Of a stretch of DNA of 64,000 bases, positions 50,099 to 60,882 are shown one piece after another. The translations under genes were made by a program, and so were the position numbers. How positions within the stretch are numbered: position 1 is the first letter of the stretch; the number at the start of each line of letters is the position of its first letter. This stretch comes from an uncultured Rhodospirillaceae bacterium (GTDB taxonomy: Bacteria > Pseudomonadota > Alphaproteobacteria > Azospirillales > Azospirillaceae), in NCBI GenBank assembly GCA_937927415.1, contig CALBDS010000045.1, forward strand, positions 1 to 64,000, given 5' to 3'. Below the pieces are notes generated by a model, which searched no databases, was not told the origin of the DNA, and saw only the letters and a program-made list of their open reading frames with translations.

Positions 50099-52348
50099 AT
50101 GACATCAGAGGATCACCCAGGCCGCGCGCGTCCGGATGCGGCACCACCCCGCGGCCTGGCCGGGCGGGTGGCGGACATGGCGTGGCGGTCCCTGGCATCG
50201 GTGCCGTTCCTGATGGTGGCGTCGGGTGTTGCCTTCATCATGGTGGTCAACGCCCTGATCGGATACGGCATCTGGCAGAACCGGCGCGACGCGCTGGCCA
50301 CCGCCCGGCATAATCTGGAGCAATCGGCCCGGATGCTGGACGAACAGGTCGTCCACACCGTGGAATCCGCCGACTGGCTGTTCGCCGACATCGACGCCAT
50401 GCTGGCCATGGGCGGGGAGATCGTCAGCGATTCCCGCACCGCCGCCAATGTGTTCCGTTACCTGCGCCTGCGGCGGGATGCGTTTCCGCCGGTGGCCGAC
50501 ATTCTGGTGGCCGGGCCGGATGGGCGGGTGCGCTATTCCGCCTCCGGCAACCGTCCGATTGATTTCGACCTGCGCGAGCGTCCCTATTTCAGCGTCCACC
50601 GCGACCGGGTGGATGCCGGCCTGTATGTGGGCGCGCCCTTGGCCGGGCGGCTGTTCGGCAAGGCCCCGCTGGTGCCCATCAGCCGGCGTCTGAGCCAGCC
50701 TGACGGCGGTTTCGGCGGGGTGATGGTGATCCTGCTCAACCCGGCGGCGCTGGATTCCGCCTTTGCCGCCGCGCGGACGCAGCGGGGCACCTCGGCCCTG
50801 CTGGCGCTGGACAGTGGTGATGAAACCGGCGGTGTGGTGCTGGCCAACCAGCACGCCGCCGAGGCGCTGGTGGGGACGTCGTTCAGCGACTGGCCGGCGC
50901 TGGCCGCGGCCGTGGGCGCGGCGGCGGAGGGTACCCACATCCTGGAATCCCCCGGCGGGGCCGATTATCTGGTCAGCTTCCGCCACACGGCGCGCTATCC
51001 CTTCCTCATCGTCACCACCCAGCTTCAGGCGGACGCCCTGGCCGACTGGCGGCGGGACACCGCGGCGTGGTCGTTCGTCGGTGCCGCCATGACCTCGGCC
51101 ATCGCCGTGCTGACGTGGTTCGTGGTGCGCCAGCACCGGCGGCGGGAACAGGATCAGGAAAAGCTGGCCCAGGCGTCCCGCCGCATCCGCGGCATCCTGG
51201 AATCCATGATGGATGCGGTCATCACCATCGATTCGACCGGGCGTATCGAAACCTTCAACCGCGCCGCCGAAGCGATGTTCGGCTACCGCGAGAGCGAGGC
51301 GGTGGGGCGGAGCGTCGATATCCTGATCCCCGAACCCTTTTGCCAGGATCATGGGCGGTGGCTGGCGGAATACCGGCCGGGGCATGGGTCGCGCATCATC
51401 GGCAACGACCGCGAGGTGATGGCCCAGCGCCGCGACGGCACCGTGTTTCCGATGAATCTGGCGGTCAGCGAACTGGTGCTGAACCAGACCGACGGGGAAA
51501 AGGACGGCACCGTCCGCCGCCTGTTCGTCGGCGTCATCCGCGACATCACCGTGCGCAAGCAGAAGGAAGCGGAGGTGCTGGCCGCCAAGAGCCAGGCGGA
51601 AATGGCCAACCGCGCCAAGAGCGAGTTCCTGGCGAACATGAGCCACGAATTGCGCACGCCGCTCAACGCCATCATCGGCTTTTCCGAGATCCTCGATTCC
51701 GAATTCTTCGGCAAGCTGAACGAGCGGCAGAAATCCTGCGCCAAGGACATCTACGACAGCGGGCGCCACCTGCTGGACATCGTGAACGCCGTGCTCGACA
51801 TGTCGAAGATCGAGGCGGGGCGCTACGAACTGACCGAGGAACTGTTCGACCCGGCGGAAGCCCTGACCCAGTGCCTGACCATGGTGCGTGAGCGCGCCGC
51901 CGACGCCAGGATCGAACTGGTGCAGGAGTTGAACATCACCCACCCGTCGATCTGGGCCGACCGGCGGGCCTTCAAGCAGGTGATTTTGAACCTGCTGTCC
52001 AACGCCATCAAATTCACGCCCAAGGGCGGGCGGGTGTCGTTGGATGCGCTGGTGGACGAGGATGGCTGTCTGGTGGTGTCGGTCACCGACACCGGCATCG
52101 GCATCCCCGCCGATTTCATGGCCCATTTGTTCGAACCCTTCCGGCAGGCCGACAATTCCGCCAGCCGCCGCTACGAGGGCACCGGGCTGGGGCTGTCCAT
52201 CTCCAAGAACTTCATGGAACTGCACGGCGGCTCGCTGACCTGCGCCAGCGAGGTGGGGGTGGGAACCACCATGACCGCCCGCCTGCCGTCCTCCCGCGTC
52301 ATGACCGGGGATCCCCGAGCCGCCCTGGCGGCGTCGGGGGTCGGTTGA
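50099..52348 (+). CDS. Membrane sensor histidine kinase with Cache and PAS domains
   Basis: A 749-residue sensor kinase. Two membrane helices (FLMVASGVAFIMVVNALIGY and WSFVGAAMTSAIAVLTWFVV) flank a periplasmic Cache-like domain (about residues 55-300; RVRYSASGNRPIDFDLRERP, YFSVHRDRVDAGLYVGAP). A PAS domain (MMDAVITIDSTGRIETFNRA, FGYRESEAVGR) follows, then HisKA (FLANMSHELRTPLNAIIGFS) and HATPase (NLLSNAIKFTPKGG, DTGIGIP, EGTGLGLSI). It has no receiver and no HAMP. The cognate regulator is not adjacent. ATG 50099 is preceded by AAGGAAGG. Divergent from the DosC-like gene. Confidence 0.9.
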   Translation: MTSEDHPGRARPDAAPPRGLAGRVADMAWRSLASVPFLMVASGVAFIMVVNALIGYGIWQNRRDALATARHNLEQSARMLDEQVVHTVESADWLFADIDAMLAMGGEIVSDSRTAANVFRYLRLRRDAFPPVADILVAGPDGRVRYSASGNRPIDFDLRERPYFSVHRDRVDAGLYVGAPLAGRLFGKAPLVPISRRLSQPDGGFGGVMVILLNPAALDSAFAAARTQRGTSALLALDSGDETGGVVLANQHAAEALVGTSFSDWPALAAAVGAAAEGTHILESPGGADYLVSFRHTARYPFLIVTTQLQADALADWRRDTAAWSFVGAAMTSAIAVLTWFVVRQHRRREQDQEKLAQASRRIRGILESMMDAVITIDSTGRIETFNRAAEAMFGYRESEAVGRSVDILIPEPFCQDHGRWLAEYRPGHGSRIIGNDREVMAQRRDGTVFPMNLAVSELVLNQTDGEKDGTVRRLFVGVIRDITVRKQKEAEVLAAKSQAEMANRAKSEFLANMSHELRTPLNAIIGFSEILDSEFFGKLNERQKSCAKDIYDSGRHLLDIVNAVLDMSKIEAGRYELTEELFDPAEALTQCLTMVRERAADARIELVQELNITHPSIWADRRAFKQVILNLLSNAIKFTPKGGRVSLDALVDEDGCLVVSVTDTGIGIPADFMAHLFEPFRQADNSASRRYEGTGLGLSISKNFMELHGGSLTCASEVGVGTTMTARLPSSRVMTGDPRAALAASGVG

Positions 52349-52444
52349 GGCTGGCGGCGTTTTGTCCGTAAGACATTAATATATTTGTGGTTTTTGGGCT
52401 GATTTGCTACCTGTGCAACCATTGCGATGTTTGGCGTGATGGTC

Positions 52445-54880
52445 ATGAGCGATGCTGCCCCCGAAACCCGCCCGGCTGTTGCCACGGATTCCCTGACAAC
52501 CGGCGTGATCGGCCATATCCGCGGGCTGGTGGATGGGAATGGCGCCGTGGGGGCCGACCTGTCGGTTCAGCGGGCCGAACGGAACGATTGGCGCATCGGG
52601 CTGGAGTTGACAGTATCTGTTGGCGGGCGATGGGAACGCCATGCGGAGCCGGGGCGGTTTTCACCGTCGGGGTCCTTGGGCTTTGCCGACGGCGATGCGG
52701 TGATGGCGGCGGTCAACCGCGACTGTTCGGCGGCGATCAACGATCCCGACACCGCGGCGGCGGTGGCGCGGATGCTGTCGTCGGATCCCATTGCCCGCCT
52801 GACATCCCTGGAGGACGGCTATCGGATCCGCAGCCTGCCGGGGGCCTATCATTACTGCGACCATTGCCCGACCTGCCGGGGGCACGGGGATGTGCCGTGC
52901 GACCACATGTTCTGTCAGTTCGGCAAGGTGCGGTGCAGTGCCTGTGACGGCACCGGGGAGCGCATCTGCGGCCGCTGTTCCGGGTCGGGGCAGGTGCAGA
53001 CCCAGGTGGCGGTGTGGAACAACGGCAGCTATGTGCACCAGTACGGCATGACCACCTGCCCGGATTGCGGCGGGCGGCGGCGGTACGGGCACTGCATGGC
53101 CTTCGGCTGCATGAACGGGATGGTCGATTGCCCGCGGTGCGGCGGGCTGATGCGGATCGGCTGCGATCCGTGCAAAAGGACGGGCTGGTTCACGTACCAG
53201 TATTCCACATGGCTGAAGGGGAAGGTGTCGCGGAGCTGGGTTCTGCCCCGTTCGCTGCCGGAGTCCTTCACCGGGCCGCTGAAGACCATGACGATTTCCA
53301 GCCTGCCCGGCCGGCACGCCGATGTCCGCGCCACCGGCACCCGCACGGGGCCGGGCTGGGCCGCCGCCGATTACGAGGCGACGGTCCCCCATGTCCATGC
53401 GGAGATGACGTGCAGGACCGCCGACATCACCGTCGATGCCATCGGCAAGACCGGGCACATCCCGGCGATGCCGCATTTCCTCGACACCCTGCTGTTCCCG
53501 GTGCGTGACATCATCCGGCAGGCAGCGCCGCGCGTAGCATTGGAAGCCGCCCGGACCACCCGCGTCACCCAGGCCGTTCTGGATGCCGTGGGCGAGGCCG
53601 GGCGGTTCGATCCGGGTGCGGTGGCCCGCCGCTTCGATGGGGCGGTGGCGGAATGGGTGGTGCACGGCATTCACGAGCGGCTGGTCGCCGCCTATGACGG
53701 CATCGGCCGGTCCTCGGTCAAGCGGACGTGGCTGCTGGGGGCGCCCCTGGCCCTGGCGGCGGCGCTGGCGGTGCCGTTCTATGATGTTCCCGGCCGTGTG
53801 CTCGACCGGGCTGCGGAGGCCGGGCTGATCGGTTTCTGGGGTCAGACCTCATGGAATCTGGTCGATGGGGTGATGAGCGCGCTGCCGTTCCTGGTGCTGT
53901 GGCGGCTGGCCGGGCGCCAGGGGCGCAAGGCCGCGCAGGCGGTGGTCGGCGGCCACGCCGTCCGGCGCCCGCGGCAAGGCAACTGGCCGTGGGCGGTCGC
54001 CGCGATCATCGCAACCGCCCATCTGAGCATGATCGGCACCCGTTTCTACGCCGATGAGATGGTGGGGATTCCGGCGCTGGATGAGGTCAAGCGGACGGCC
54101 GCCGGCCTGTGGGACCGCTACGCCCCCGAAGCCCTGACGTCGTGGCTGGACACATCCCTCGGGGCGCCGGTTCCGCTGGGGGATCTGCGTCTGGAGCACC
54201 GGCCGGTGGTGAAACCGCCGCCGGTTCTGGTGGATGACACGCTGCTGCCGCCGTCCAGCCGCCCGCGCCTGACGCCCAGACCGCTGCCGTCGAACGCGGA
54301 GACGCGCGGCGATGCCAACGTCTTCCGTTTCCAGGCCGGGCTGGAGCAACTGGGCTTCTACACCGGCAAGCCGGATGGGGAGATGGGGCCGAAAACCAAG
54401 AGCGCCCTGGACGCCTTCCTGTCCAAAGTTCCCGACACGCCGGCCATGAGCCGGTTCGAAAGCAAGGGGCTGGCTTTCCTGATCGAGGGGGCGTTGCGCA
54501 ACGACTACCGCCTGACGCTGGGGGCGGTGGACCGGGGGCCTGCCGGGCCGCTGTCCAATCTGGCCCGCGCGCACCTGAAAGGGGATGATCTCACCCGCCT
54601 GAACGCCGCGGTGAAACGGGCGGCGTCGGAGCCGGGAACGGTGCAGTCCTGGCGCCGTCAGGATGGGCAGATGGGGGGGCTGGTGGCGGTCCAGGTGCTG
54701 CCGCGGCAGCCGGGTTGCCTGCGCCTGGAGGTGGAGGTCGAGGTGAAAGGGGCGGTGGAAGCCACCGGCCCCCAAACCCTGTGCGGCCTTGATGCCGGAG
54801 TCCGGCGCAAGGATGGCGGAGGGATCGACCTGGACCTGCCGGAGGAGGATGCCCCCGCCGAGGCGGGAAGCACCCCATAA
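52445..54880 (+). CDS. Multidomain membrane protein: DnaJ-type cysteine-rich region, TM segments, PG-binding and 17-kDa-antigen-like domains
   Basis: An 811-residue protein of unrecognised overall family. Residues 138-248 hold at least seven CxxC units like the zinc region of DnaJ: CDHCPTCRGHG, CSACDGTG, CGRCSGSG, CPDCGG, CPRCGG, CDPCKRTG. There is no J-domain. Two or three hydrophobic stretches follow (LLGAPLALAAALAVPFY about 430-446, GVMSALPFLVLW about 475-486, WAVAAIIATAHLSMIG about 516-531). Then there is a proline-rich linker, a peptidoglycan-binding-like motif (FQAGLEQLGFYTGKPDGEMG about 629-648), and a C-terminal domain with two Cys (about 758 and 780) resembling the 17-kDa surface antigen. 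Start ATG 52445 is assumed; ATG 52427 is also open. No good ribosome site is seen. Function unknown. Confidence 0.75.
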   Translation: MSDAAPETRPAVATDSLTTGVIGHIRGLVDGNGAVGADLSVQRAERNDWRIGLELTVSVGGRWERHAEPGRFSPSGSLGFADGDAVMAAVNRDCSAAINDPDTAAAVARMLSSDPIARLTSLEDGYRIRSLPGAYHYCDHCPTCRGHGDVPCDHMFCQFGKVRCSACDGTGERICGRCSGSGQVQTQVAVWNNGSYVHQYGMTTCPDCGGRRRYGHCMAFGCMNGMVDCPRCGGLMRIGCDPCKRTGWFTYQYSTWLKGKVSRSWVLPRSLPESFTGPLKTMTISSLPGRHADVRATGTRTGPGWAAADYEATVPHVHAEMTCRTADITVDAIGKTGHIPAMPHFLDTLLFPVRDIIRQAAPRVALEAARTTRVTQAVLDAVGEAGRFDPGAVARRFDGAVAEWVVHGIHERLVAAYDGIGRSSVKRTWLLGAPLALAAALAVPFYDVPGRVLDRAAEAGLIGFWGQTSWNLVDGVMSALPFLVLWRLAGRQGRKAAQAVVGGHAVRRPRQGNWPWAVAAIIATAHLSMIGTRFYADEMVGIPALDEVKRTAAGLWDRYAPEALTSWLDTSLGAPVPLGDLRLEHRPVVKPPPVLVDDTLLPPSSRPRLTPRPLPSNAETRGDANVFRFQAGLEQLGFYTGKPDGEMGPKTKSALDAFLSKVPDTPAMSRFESKGLAFLIEGALRNDYRLTLGAVDRGPAGPLSNLARAHLKGDDLTRLNAAVKRAASEPGTVQSWRRQDGQMGGLVAVQVLPRQPGCLRLEVEVEVKGAVEATGPQTLCGLDAGVRRKDGGGIDLDLPEEDAPAEAGSTP

Positions 54881-54884
54881 GCGC

Positions 54885-54917
54885 GCACCCCTCTCCCCGG
54901 TCGGGGGAGAGGGGTGC
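54885..54917. terminator. Bidirectional hairpin between the DnaJ-like gene and rhlE
   Basis: GCACCCCTCTCCCC (54885-54898) pairs with GGGGAGAGGGGTGC (54904-54917). It fills the 45-bp gap between the two convergent genes. It also looks like the outer hairpin of the long intergenic repeat. Likely a bidirectional terminator. Confidence 0.65.
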
Positions 54918-54925
54918 CATACGGA

Positions 54926-56377
<1,452 letters not shown>

Positions 56378-56525
56378 AGAATCTCTTTTCCTGGAGTGAT
56401 AGCCGCCGTCCCGGCAGTAGGCCGGGCACTTCATTCACCAAAGGCGGCAGATCCAACCGGCACCGGGCACAACAACAGCCCGGCCAGCCCCCAGTAAACG
56501 CGGCAGCCTTGACATAAGGGTAAGT

Positions 56526-56577
56526 GGCCGCGCTGGCAAGCATCAACGGTCACGAACCGATGCTTGCCGGCGCGGCC
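56526..56577. terminator. Long stem-loop downstream of sodC
   Basis: GGCCGCGCTGGCAAGCATC (56526-56544) pairs with GATGCTTGCCGGCGCGGCC (56559-56577) over 19 bp with a single G-T pair. It is 45 bp past the sodC stop on the minus strand, between sodC and rhlE. No T-run follows, so termination is inferred from stem strength and position. Confidence 0.55.
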
Positions 56578-56621
56578 CTGCCTTGCAACAGGCAGCGGCG
56601 GCGGATGTTGACCGGGGAAAA

Positions 56622-57185
56622 TCAGCCTTTGGTGATGACGCCGCAGCCCACCCGGTCGCCGGAATTCCCGGCCGGCTGGGTGGCGTAGTCGTCGGGGTCG
56701 GCGTGGACGACGATGGCGGTGCCGCCCTCCTTGAACACGCTGTTGGCACCGCTGCCCAGGGTCACCAGATGGGTGATGGCTTCCACCCCCGCCTTGCCCT
56801 GGGCATCGGCCAGGATGTTGGGCAGGTCGCCCGAATGGATCGGGGCGTCGTGAAGCCCGTGCTTGCCGTTGCCGGGGTTGAAATGGCCGCCCGCCGCCGC
56901 GAAGTCGGGGGTGCAGGTACCGTTGGTGTGGATGTGGATGGCGTGCCAGCCGGGCGCCAGCCCGCCGAGTTCGCCGTGCAGCACCACCCCATGGGGATAC
57001 TGCGTCAGGGTCAGGGTGCCCAGATCCTTGCCGTCCGGCCCCTTCACGGCGGCGGTGGCGGTGGGCAGCGGATCCTCGGCAGCCGCCGTGCCGAAAACAG
57101 CCGTGCCGACCAGAGCGGCCCCGGCGATGGCGGTGAGGGCCAGGAGGGGGCCGAGGGTCCGGCGGGTGGCGGGATGGCGGCGCAT
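56622..57185 (-). CDS. sodC: Periplasmic Cu,Zn superoxide dismutase
   Basis: A 187-residue SodC. A signal peptide (MRRHPATRRTLGPLLALTAI to AAAED) sends it to the periplasm, where it dismutates superoxide. Copper/zinc ligands are visible in HAIHIHTNGTC, GGHFNPGNGKHG, HSGDLPN and the copper His of VVHADPDDY. The active-site Arg region is GDRVGCGVI, and the disulfide Cys residues are in NGTC and VGCG. The ATG at 57185 has GGAGAG just upstream. It lies upstream of rhlE on the same strand, with a stem-loop between. Confidence 0.94.
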   Translation of the reverse strand: MRRHPATRRTLGPLLALTAIAGAALVGTAVFGTAAAEDPLPTATAAVKGPDGKDLGTLTLTQYPHGVVLHGELGGLAPGWHAIHIHTNGTCTPDFAAAGGHFNPGNGKHGLHDAPIHSGDLPNILADAQGKAGVEAITHLVTLGSGANSVFKEGGTAIVVHADPDDYATQPAGNSGDRVGCGVITKG

Positions 57186-57294
57186 TGAAAACTCTCCGTG
57201 CGGTCGGTTCTGCCTGCCGGCCATCAGGCCACCCCGCCACCGCGCCGTCAACGCCCCCGGAGGTCGTAGCCGGAAGCGCCGAGCGGCGGACGGA

Positions 57295-59379
57295 TCAGCC
57301 CCGGATGCCGGACAGGAACTGTTCCACCTGCTGTTCCACGGCCTGGGAATCCTGGCGCACGTCGCCGGCCCGCTGGGCCACCAGGGTGCACAGGTCGCCG
57401 ATGCCGCTGACGGTGGTGGAAATGCCCTGGATGGCGGCGGACACCCGTGCGGTGCCGTCGGCGGCTTCCTGGGTGTTGCGGGCGATTTCCTGGGTGGCGG
57501 CGGCCTGTTCCTCCACCGCCGCGGCGATGGTGGCCGAGGTTTCGTTGATCCGCTTCACCGTGACCACCACGCTGCCGATGGCGGCGGTGGCCGACCGGGT
57601 GTCGTTGCGGATCTGGTCCACCAGGGTGGAGATGTCGCCGGTTGCCTTGGCCGTCTGGTTGGCCAGTGTCTTGACCTCCTGCGCCACCACGGCGAAGCCC
57701 TTGCCGGCCTCACCGGCCCGTGCCGCTTCGATCGTCGCGTTCAGCGCCAGAAGGTTGGTCTGGGCGGCGATGTCGGAAATCAGGCTGACCACGCTGCCGA
57801 TCTGCTCGGCATTCTGGTTCAGCGCGTCCACCACGCGGTCGGTGTTTTCCGCCTCGGTCGCCGCCTGCCGGGCGATGTCGGCGGATTCGGCGATGCGGGC
57901 GGCGATCTCGCCGATGGAAGCGCGCAGTTCTTCCGCCGCACCGGCCACGGTCTGCACGTTGTGCGACGCCTGTTCCGCCGCGCGGGCACCGGCATCGGTT
58001 TCACCGGCGGCACGGCCGGTTTCGTCGGCCATCCGGCGGGCGCTGTCGGCCATGGTGTCCGCTTCGGTCGCCATGTTGCGGATCAGCGTCCCCACCTGAC
58101 GTTCGAAGCCGTCGGCCAGGGTGATGCGGGACTTATGGTCCCGCTCCGCCTGTTCCGCTTCCCGCCGGGCCTGATCGGTGCGCAGCCGTTCCGCCTCCGC
58201 CAGGCCGTCGCGGACGGTTTCCACCGACCGGGCCATGGTGCCGATCTCGTCGGCCCGGTCACGGTTGGGGACCGTGATCGACAGGTCGCGGCGGGACAGC
58301 CGGGTCATGGTGTCGATCAGGCTGGTGATCGGGCGGGTGATGCTGACCCCCAGCCACCAGAACGCCGCCGCCCCCAGCAGCAGCAGCACCGCCGCCACCA
58401 CGGCCAGTTGCGTCACCGCTTGTTCCACCGGTTCCTCGACCGCGGTCAGGGGGACGGCGGCCAGCACGGTCCAGCGGGCCTTGGCCTGGGGGAACGACAC
58501 CGACACCGCGGAAATCAGCGACGACGCGCCGTTGAACGGGCCGGTGCGGTGGACGGCCCGCCCGTTGGCGGTGCCGGCATCCGACGTCAGGGCACGGATC
58601 AGGGCGTCGTCGGCGGGCTTGCCCAGCCGGGCGGTGTCGGGATGGGCCACCCACACCCCGTCATCGCTGACCAGCCCCACCCAGCCGGTGTCCAGCGGAC
58701 GCAGGGCGGCGAAGGTCTTTTGCAGCGTGGTCAGGGCGGTGTCGGCGGTGGCGATGCCGATGGGCTTGCCCTTGCCGTCGCGCAAGGGGACGCTGGACGT
58801 GATCATCATCACGTCCGTCCCCTCCACCGGATAGATGTAGGGGGAGGTCAGCACCGGCGCGTTGCGGCGCAGGGGATCGCTGTACCAGTTTTCGATCCCC
58901 GCCTCGGGCGTCATGGTCAGGACCTCGATCCCCACGCCGCCGTTGTTGGGCTTGTTGTAGAAATAGGGGACGAATCGTCCGGTCGCGTCGGCGCCCACCG
59001 TGCCGATCTGCGATGAATCAGCCCCACCCACCGCGTTCGGCTCGAAGGCGGTGGTGATGCCCACCAGTTCGGGAAGGGAGGCGATCATCCCGGTGAGTTC
59101 CTGGACGATCTGGGGGCGGGTCATGGTCCCGGCCTTCAGCCCGTCGCTGAGGTAGCCGGCGACCACCCGCGACACCAGAATACCCTTGCCCACCTCCGCT
59201 TCCACCAGCCGGGCGGCCATGCGCGCGGTTTCGTCGGCGGAGCGGGTCGATTGCTCCTCGATGCCGCCGGCGACGAACCGCGCGGCGGTGAGCATCAGTG
59301 CGGCCACCACCAGAACGAAAATTCCGATGCCGGTTCCCAGCAGGCGGGCACGGATCGATGTGCGGAACAAAGACAGCAT
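57295..59379 (-). CDS. Methyl-accepting chemotaxis protein, double-Cache sensor
   Basis: A 694-residue chemoreceptor. Helix 1 (LLGTGIGIFVLVVAALMLTA) and helix 2 (LAVVAAVLLLLGAAAFWWLG) flank a dCache_1 periplasmic domain with IENWYSDPLRRNAPVLTSPY and GIATADTALTTLQ. The W-Y, Y and D positions partly match the amino-acid-binding dCache subclass, but the key Arg two residues before Trp is Glu, so amino acid sensing is uncertain. HAMP and a signalling domain with tip TNLLALNATIEAARAGEAGK follow. ATG 59379 (MLSLFRTSIRARL) starts the anchor; an extension to 59463 is unsupported. It is followed by an AT-rich 108-bp gap. Confidence 0.92.
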   Translation of the reverse strand: MLSLFRTSIRARLLGTGIGIFVLVVAALMLTAARFVAGGIEEQSTRSADETARMAARLVEAEVGKGILVSRVVAGYLSDGLKAGTMTRPQIVQELTGMIASLPELVGITTAFEPNAVGGADSSQIGTVGADATGRFVPYFYNKPNNGGVGIEVLTMTPEAGIENWYSDPLRRNAPVLTSPYIYPVEGTDVMMITSSVPLRDGKGKPIGIATADTALTTLQKTFAALRPLDTGWVGLVSDDGVWVAHPDTARLGKPADDALIRALTSDAGTANGRAVHRTGPFNGASSLISAVSVSFPQAKARWTVLAAVPLTAVEEPVEQAVTQLAVVAAVLLLLGAAAFWWLGVSITRPITSLIDTMTRLSRRDLSITVPNRDRADEIGTMARSVETVRDGLAEAERLRTDQARREAEQAERDHKSRITLADGFERQVGTLIRNMATEADTMADSARRMADETGRAAGETDAGARAAEQASHNVQTVAGAAEELRASIGEIAARIAESADIARQAATEAENTDRVVDALNQNAEQIGSVVSLISDIAAQTNLLALNATIEAARAGEAGKGFAVVAQEVKTLANQTAKATGDISTLVDQIRNDTRSATAAIGSVVVTVKRINETSATIAAAVEEQAAATQEIARNTQEAADGTARVSAAIQGISTTVSGIGDLCTLVAQRAGDVRQDSQAVEQQVEQFLSGIRG

Positions 59380-59487
59380 GGTTCGCGGACTCCGGCAGCG
59401 GACAGTCCGGCCAATTCCCCCGCCATGTGACGGTATGATCGGCCGTGGTTGTCGATCAGGCACAGAAAGGTATTATAAAAAAATATA

Positions 59488-60882
59488 TTAAAATTCTTTT
59501 TGCAAGCCGTTTCGACTGAATGTTTCTTTTTTTATTGTTTTGTTGAACGATGGTGCCTTTTCTTGATTATCGACGCCGCTGACGACGTAGCGCCCGGTTG
59601 TCAGATCATGGGCGATTTCCAGGGTTGGTGCGAAGCAGGGGACTTGCGTGAACTGGATGCAATGGGCCTCGGCGTAGCGCACCAGCGCACCCTTGGCGTC
59701 GTAATGCTCGGCCATCAGGATCTGCCAGGAATCCTCGTCCAGGTAGTAGACCCGGCGGGCGAAGGCGTGGCGGGAGCCGGGGCGCCGCACCGCCTCCACC
59801 ACCCACACGCGATGCATCTCGTAGCGCAGGAAATTGGGCGCCAGATGGCCGGGCCACAGGAAATCGTCGGGGCCGAGCACCGGCGTGTCCAGGCGATAGG
59901 CGTTGTAGGGAACGTACATTTCCCGCTTGCCCGCCAACGTGAAGTTGAAGCGGTCCATGGTGCCGCTGAACATGTCCATCATGTCGGCGGTGCGCACGCC
60001 CCCCGTCGCCGGATCGGGCCGGTCATAGGAAAAATCGGGGGCCGGGATCACCCGCGGCTTGCCGGGGGCGCGGTACCAGAACTGCGGCGGCTCGGCGATG
60101 GGATCGATGGAGCGGTTCAGCACCAGGGCTTCGCCCGCCTTGTCCGGCGGGGCCAGGACGGTGCGCCGGGTCATCAGGGCGATGGCGCCGGTTTCGCCCT
60201 TGGCATAGGGCGACAGCATGTCGCGGCGGTAGCGGGCGGCGGTGCGCTGCCCGTTGGCCTCCACCACGAACACGTTGTCGGTCGCCCGCATGCTTTCCCC
60301 GCGCCAGCGCAGGACGTGATTCCACATGGCCTCGTCCCCCGTCTTGGGCCGGGGGAAGGGAATGCCAACCCGCGCCCCACGCACCGCCAGCCCGTTGGAT
60401 TCGTTGCGGGCGGTGCGGTCGTTGGCGATGGTGGCGTCATAGACCGCCTGGGGAAAGGCCGCGGTGCGCCGGGTGGGGAACATGGGCAGGGAAAAACGGT
60501 CGGGATACGCCTTCAGAAGCGCGATGCTGCCCGCCGACAGGCGCACGGCGTAGCGGTCCACCTCGGCGGCGGTGACGGTGAACCACCGTCCGTCCTCCAT
60601 CAGCGGGTCGGGGTGCGGCTGCCCCTCGACGTAGTTGGCGGCAAGGGTGGACAGGCCGCCGGTCCACGCGGGGATGGTTTCGCGGCTGTTGGCCCCCTGT
60701 TCCGCACCGACGGGCGTCAGGCCCGCCGGCCAGCTTCCGGGGGCCGGTTGCGTGTCCTGTCCCCGGACGCGGGCAGGCAGCAGGGGCAGCAGCAGGGCGG
60801 AGCCGGCGGCGGCCAGCGCACGGCGGCGGCTCAGCCGGCCGGAAGCGGGGGGAGTCGTGCCGGGCGGAATCGTGCCGGTCAT
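59488..60882 (-). CDS. DUF1329-family exported protein
   Basis: A 464-residue protein with a Tat-like signal (SRRRALAAAGSALLLPLLPA, residues 18-37). The body matches DUF1329: GLTPVGAEQGANSRETIPAW, then EGQPHPDPLMEDGRWFTVTA near the N-terminus, and RYEMHRVWVVEAVRRPGSRH and SWQILMAEHYDAKGALVRY at the C-terminus. DUF1329 proteins are LolA-fold-like outer-envelope proteins of unclear function, often near lipid or RND exporters. The start overlaps the hybrid kinase stop by 4 bp (ATGA), so it is translated with that gene. The last 20 residues are encoded by AT-rich DNA. Confidence 0.85.
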   Translation of the reverse strand: MTGTIPPGTTPPASGRLSRRRALAAAGSALLLPLLPARVRGQDTQPAPGSWPAGLTPVGAEQGANSRETIPAWTGGLSTLAANYVEGQPHPDPLMEDGRWFTVTAAEVDRYAVRLSAGSIALLKAYPDRFSLPMFPTRRTAAFPQAVYDATIANDRTARNESNGLAVRGARVGIPFPRPKTGDEAMWNHVLRWRGESMRATDNVFVVEANGQRTAARYRRDMLSPYAKGETGAIALMTRRTVLAPPDKAGEALVLNRSIDPIAEPPQFWYRAPGKPRVIPAPDFSYDRPDPATGGVRTADMMDMFSGTMDRFNFTLAGKREMYVPYNAYRLDTPVLGPDDFLWPGHLAPNFLRYEMHRVWVVEAVRRPGSRHAFARRVYYLDEDSWQILMAEHYDAKGALVRYAEAHCIQFTQVPCFAPTLEIAHDLTTGRYVVSGVDNQEKAPSFNKTIKKETFSRNGLQKEF

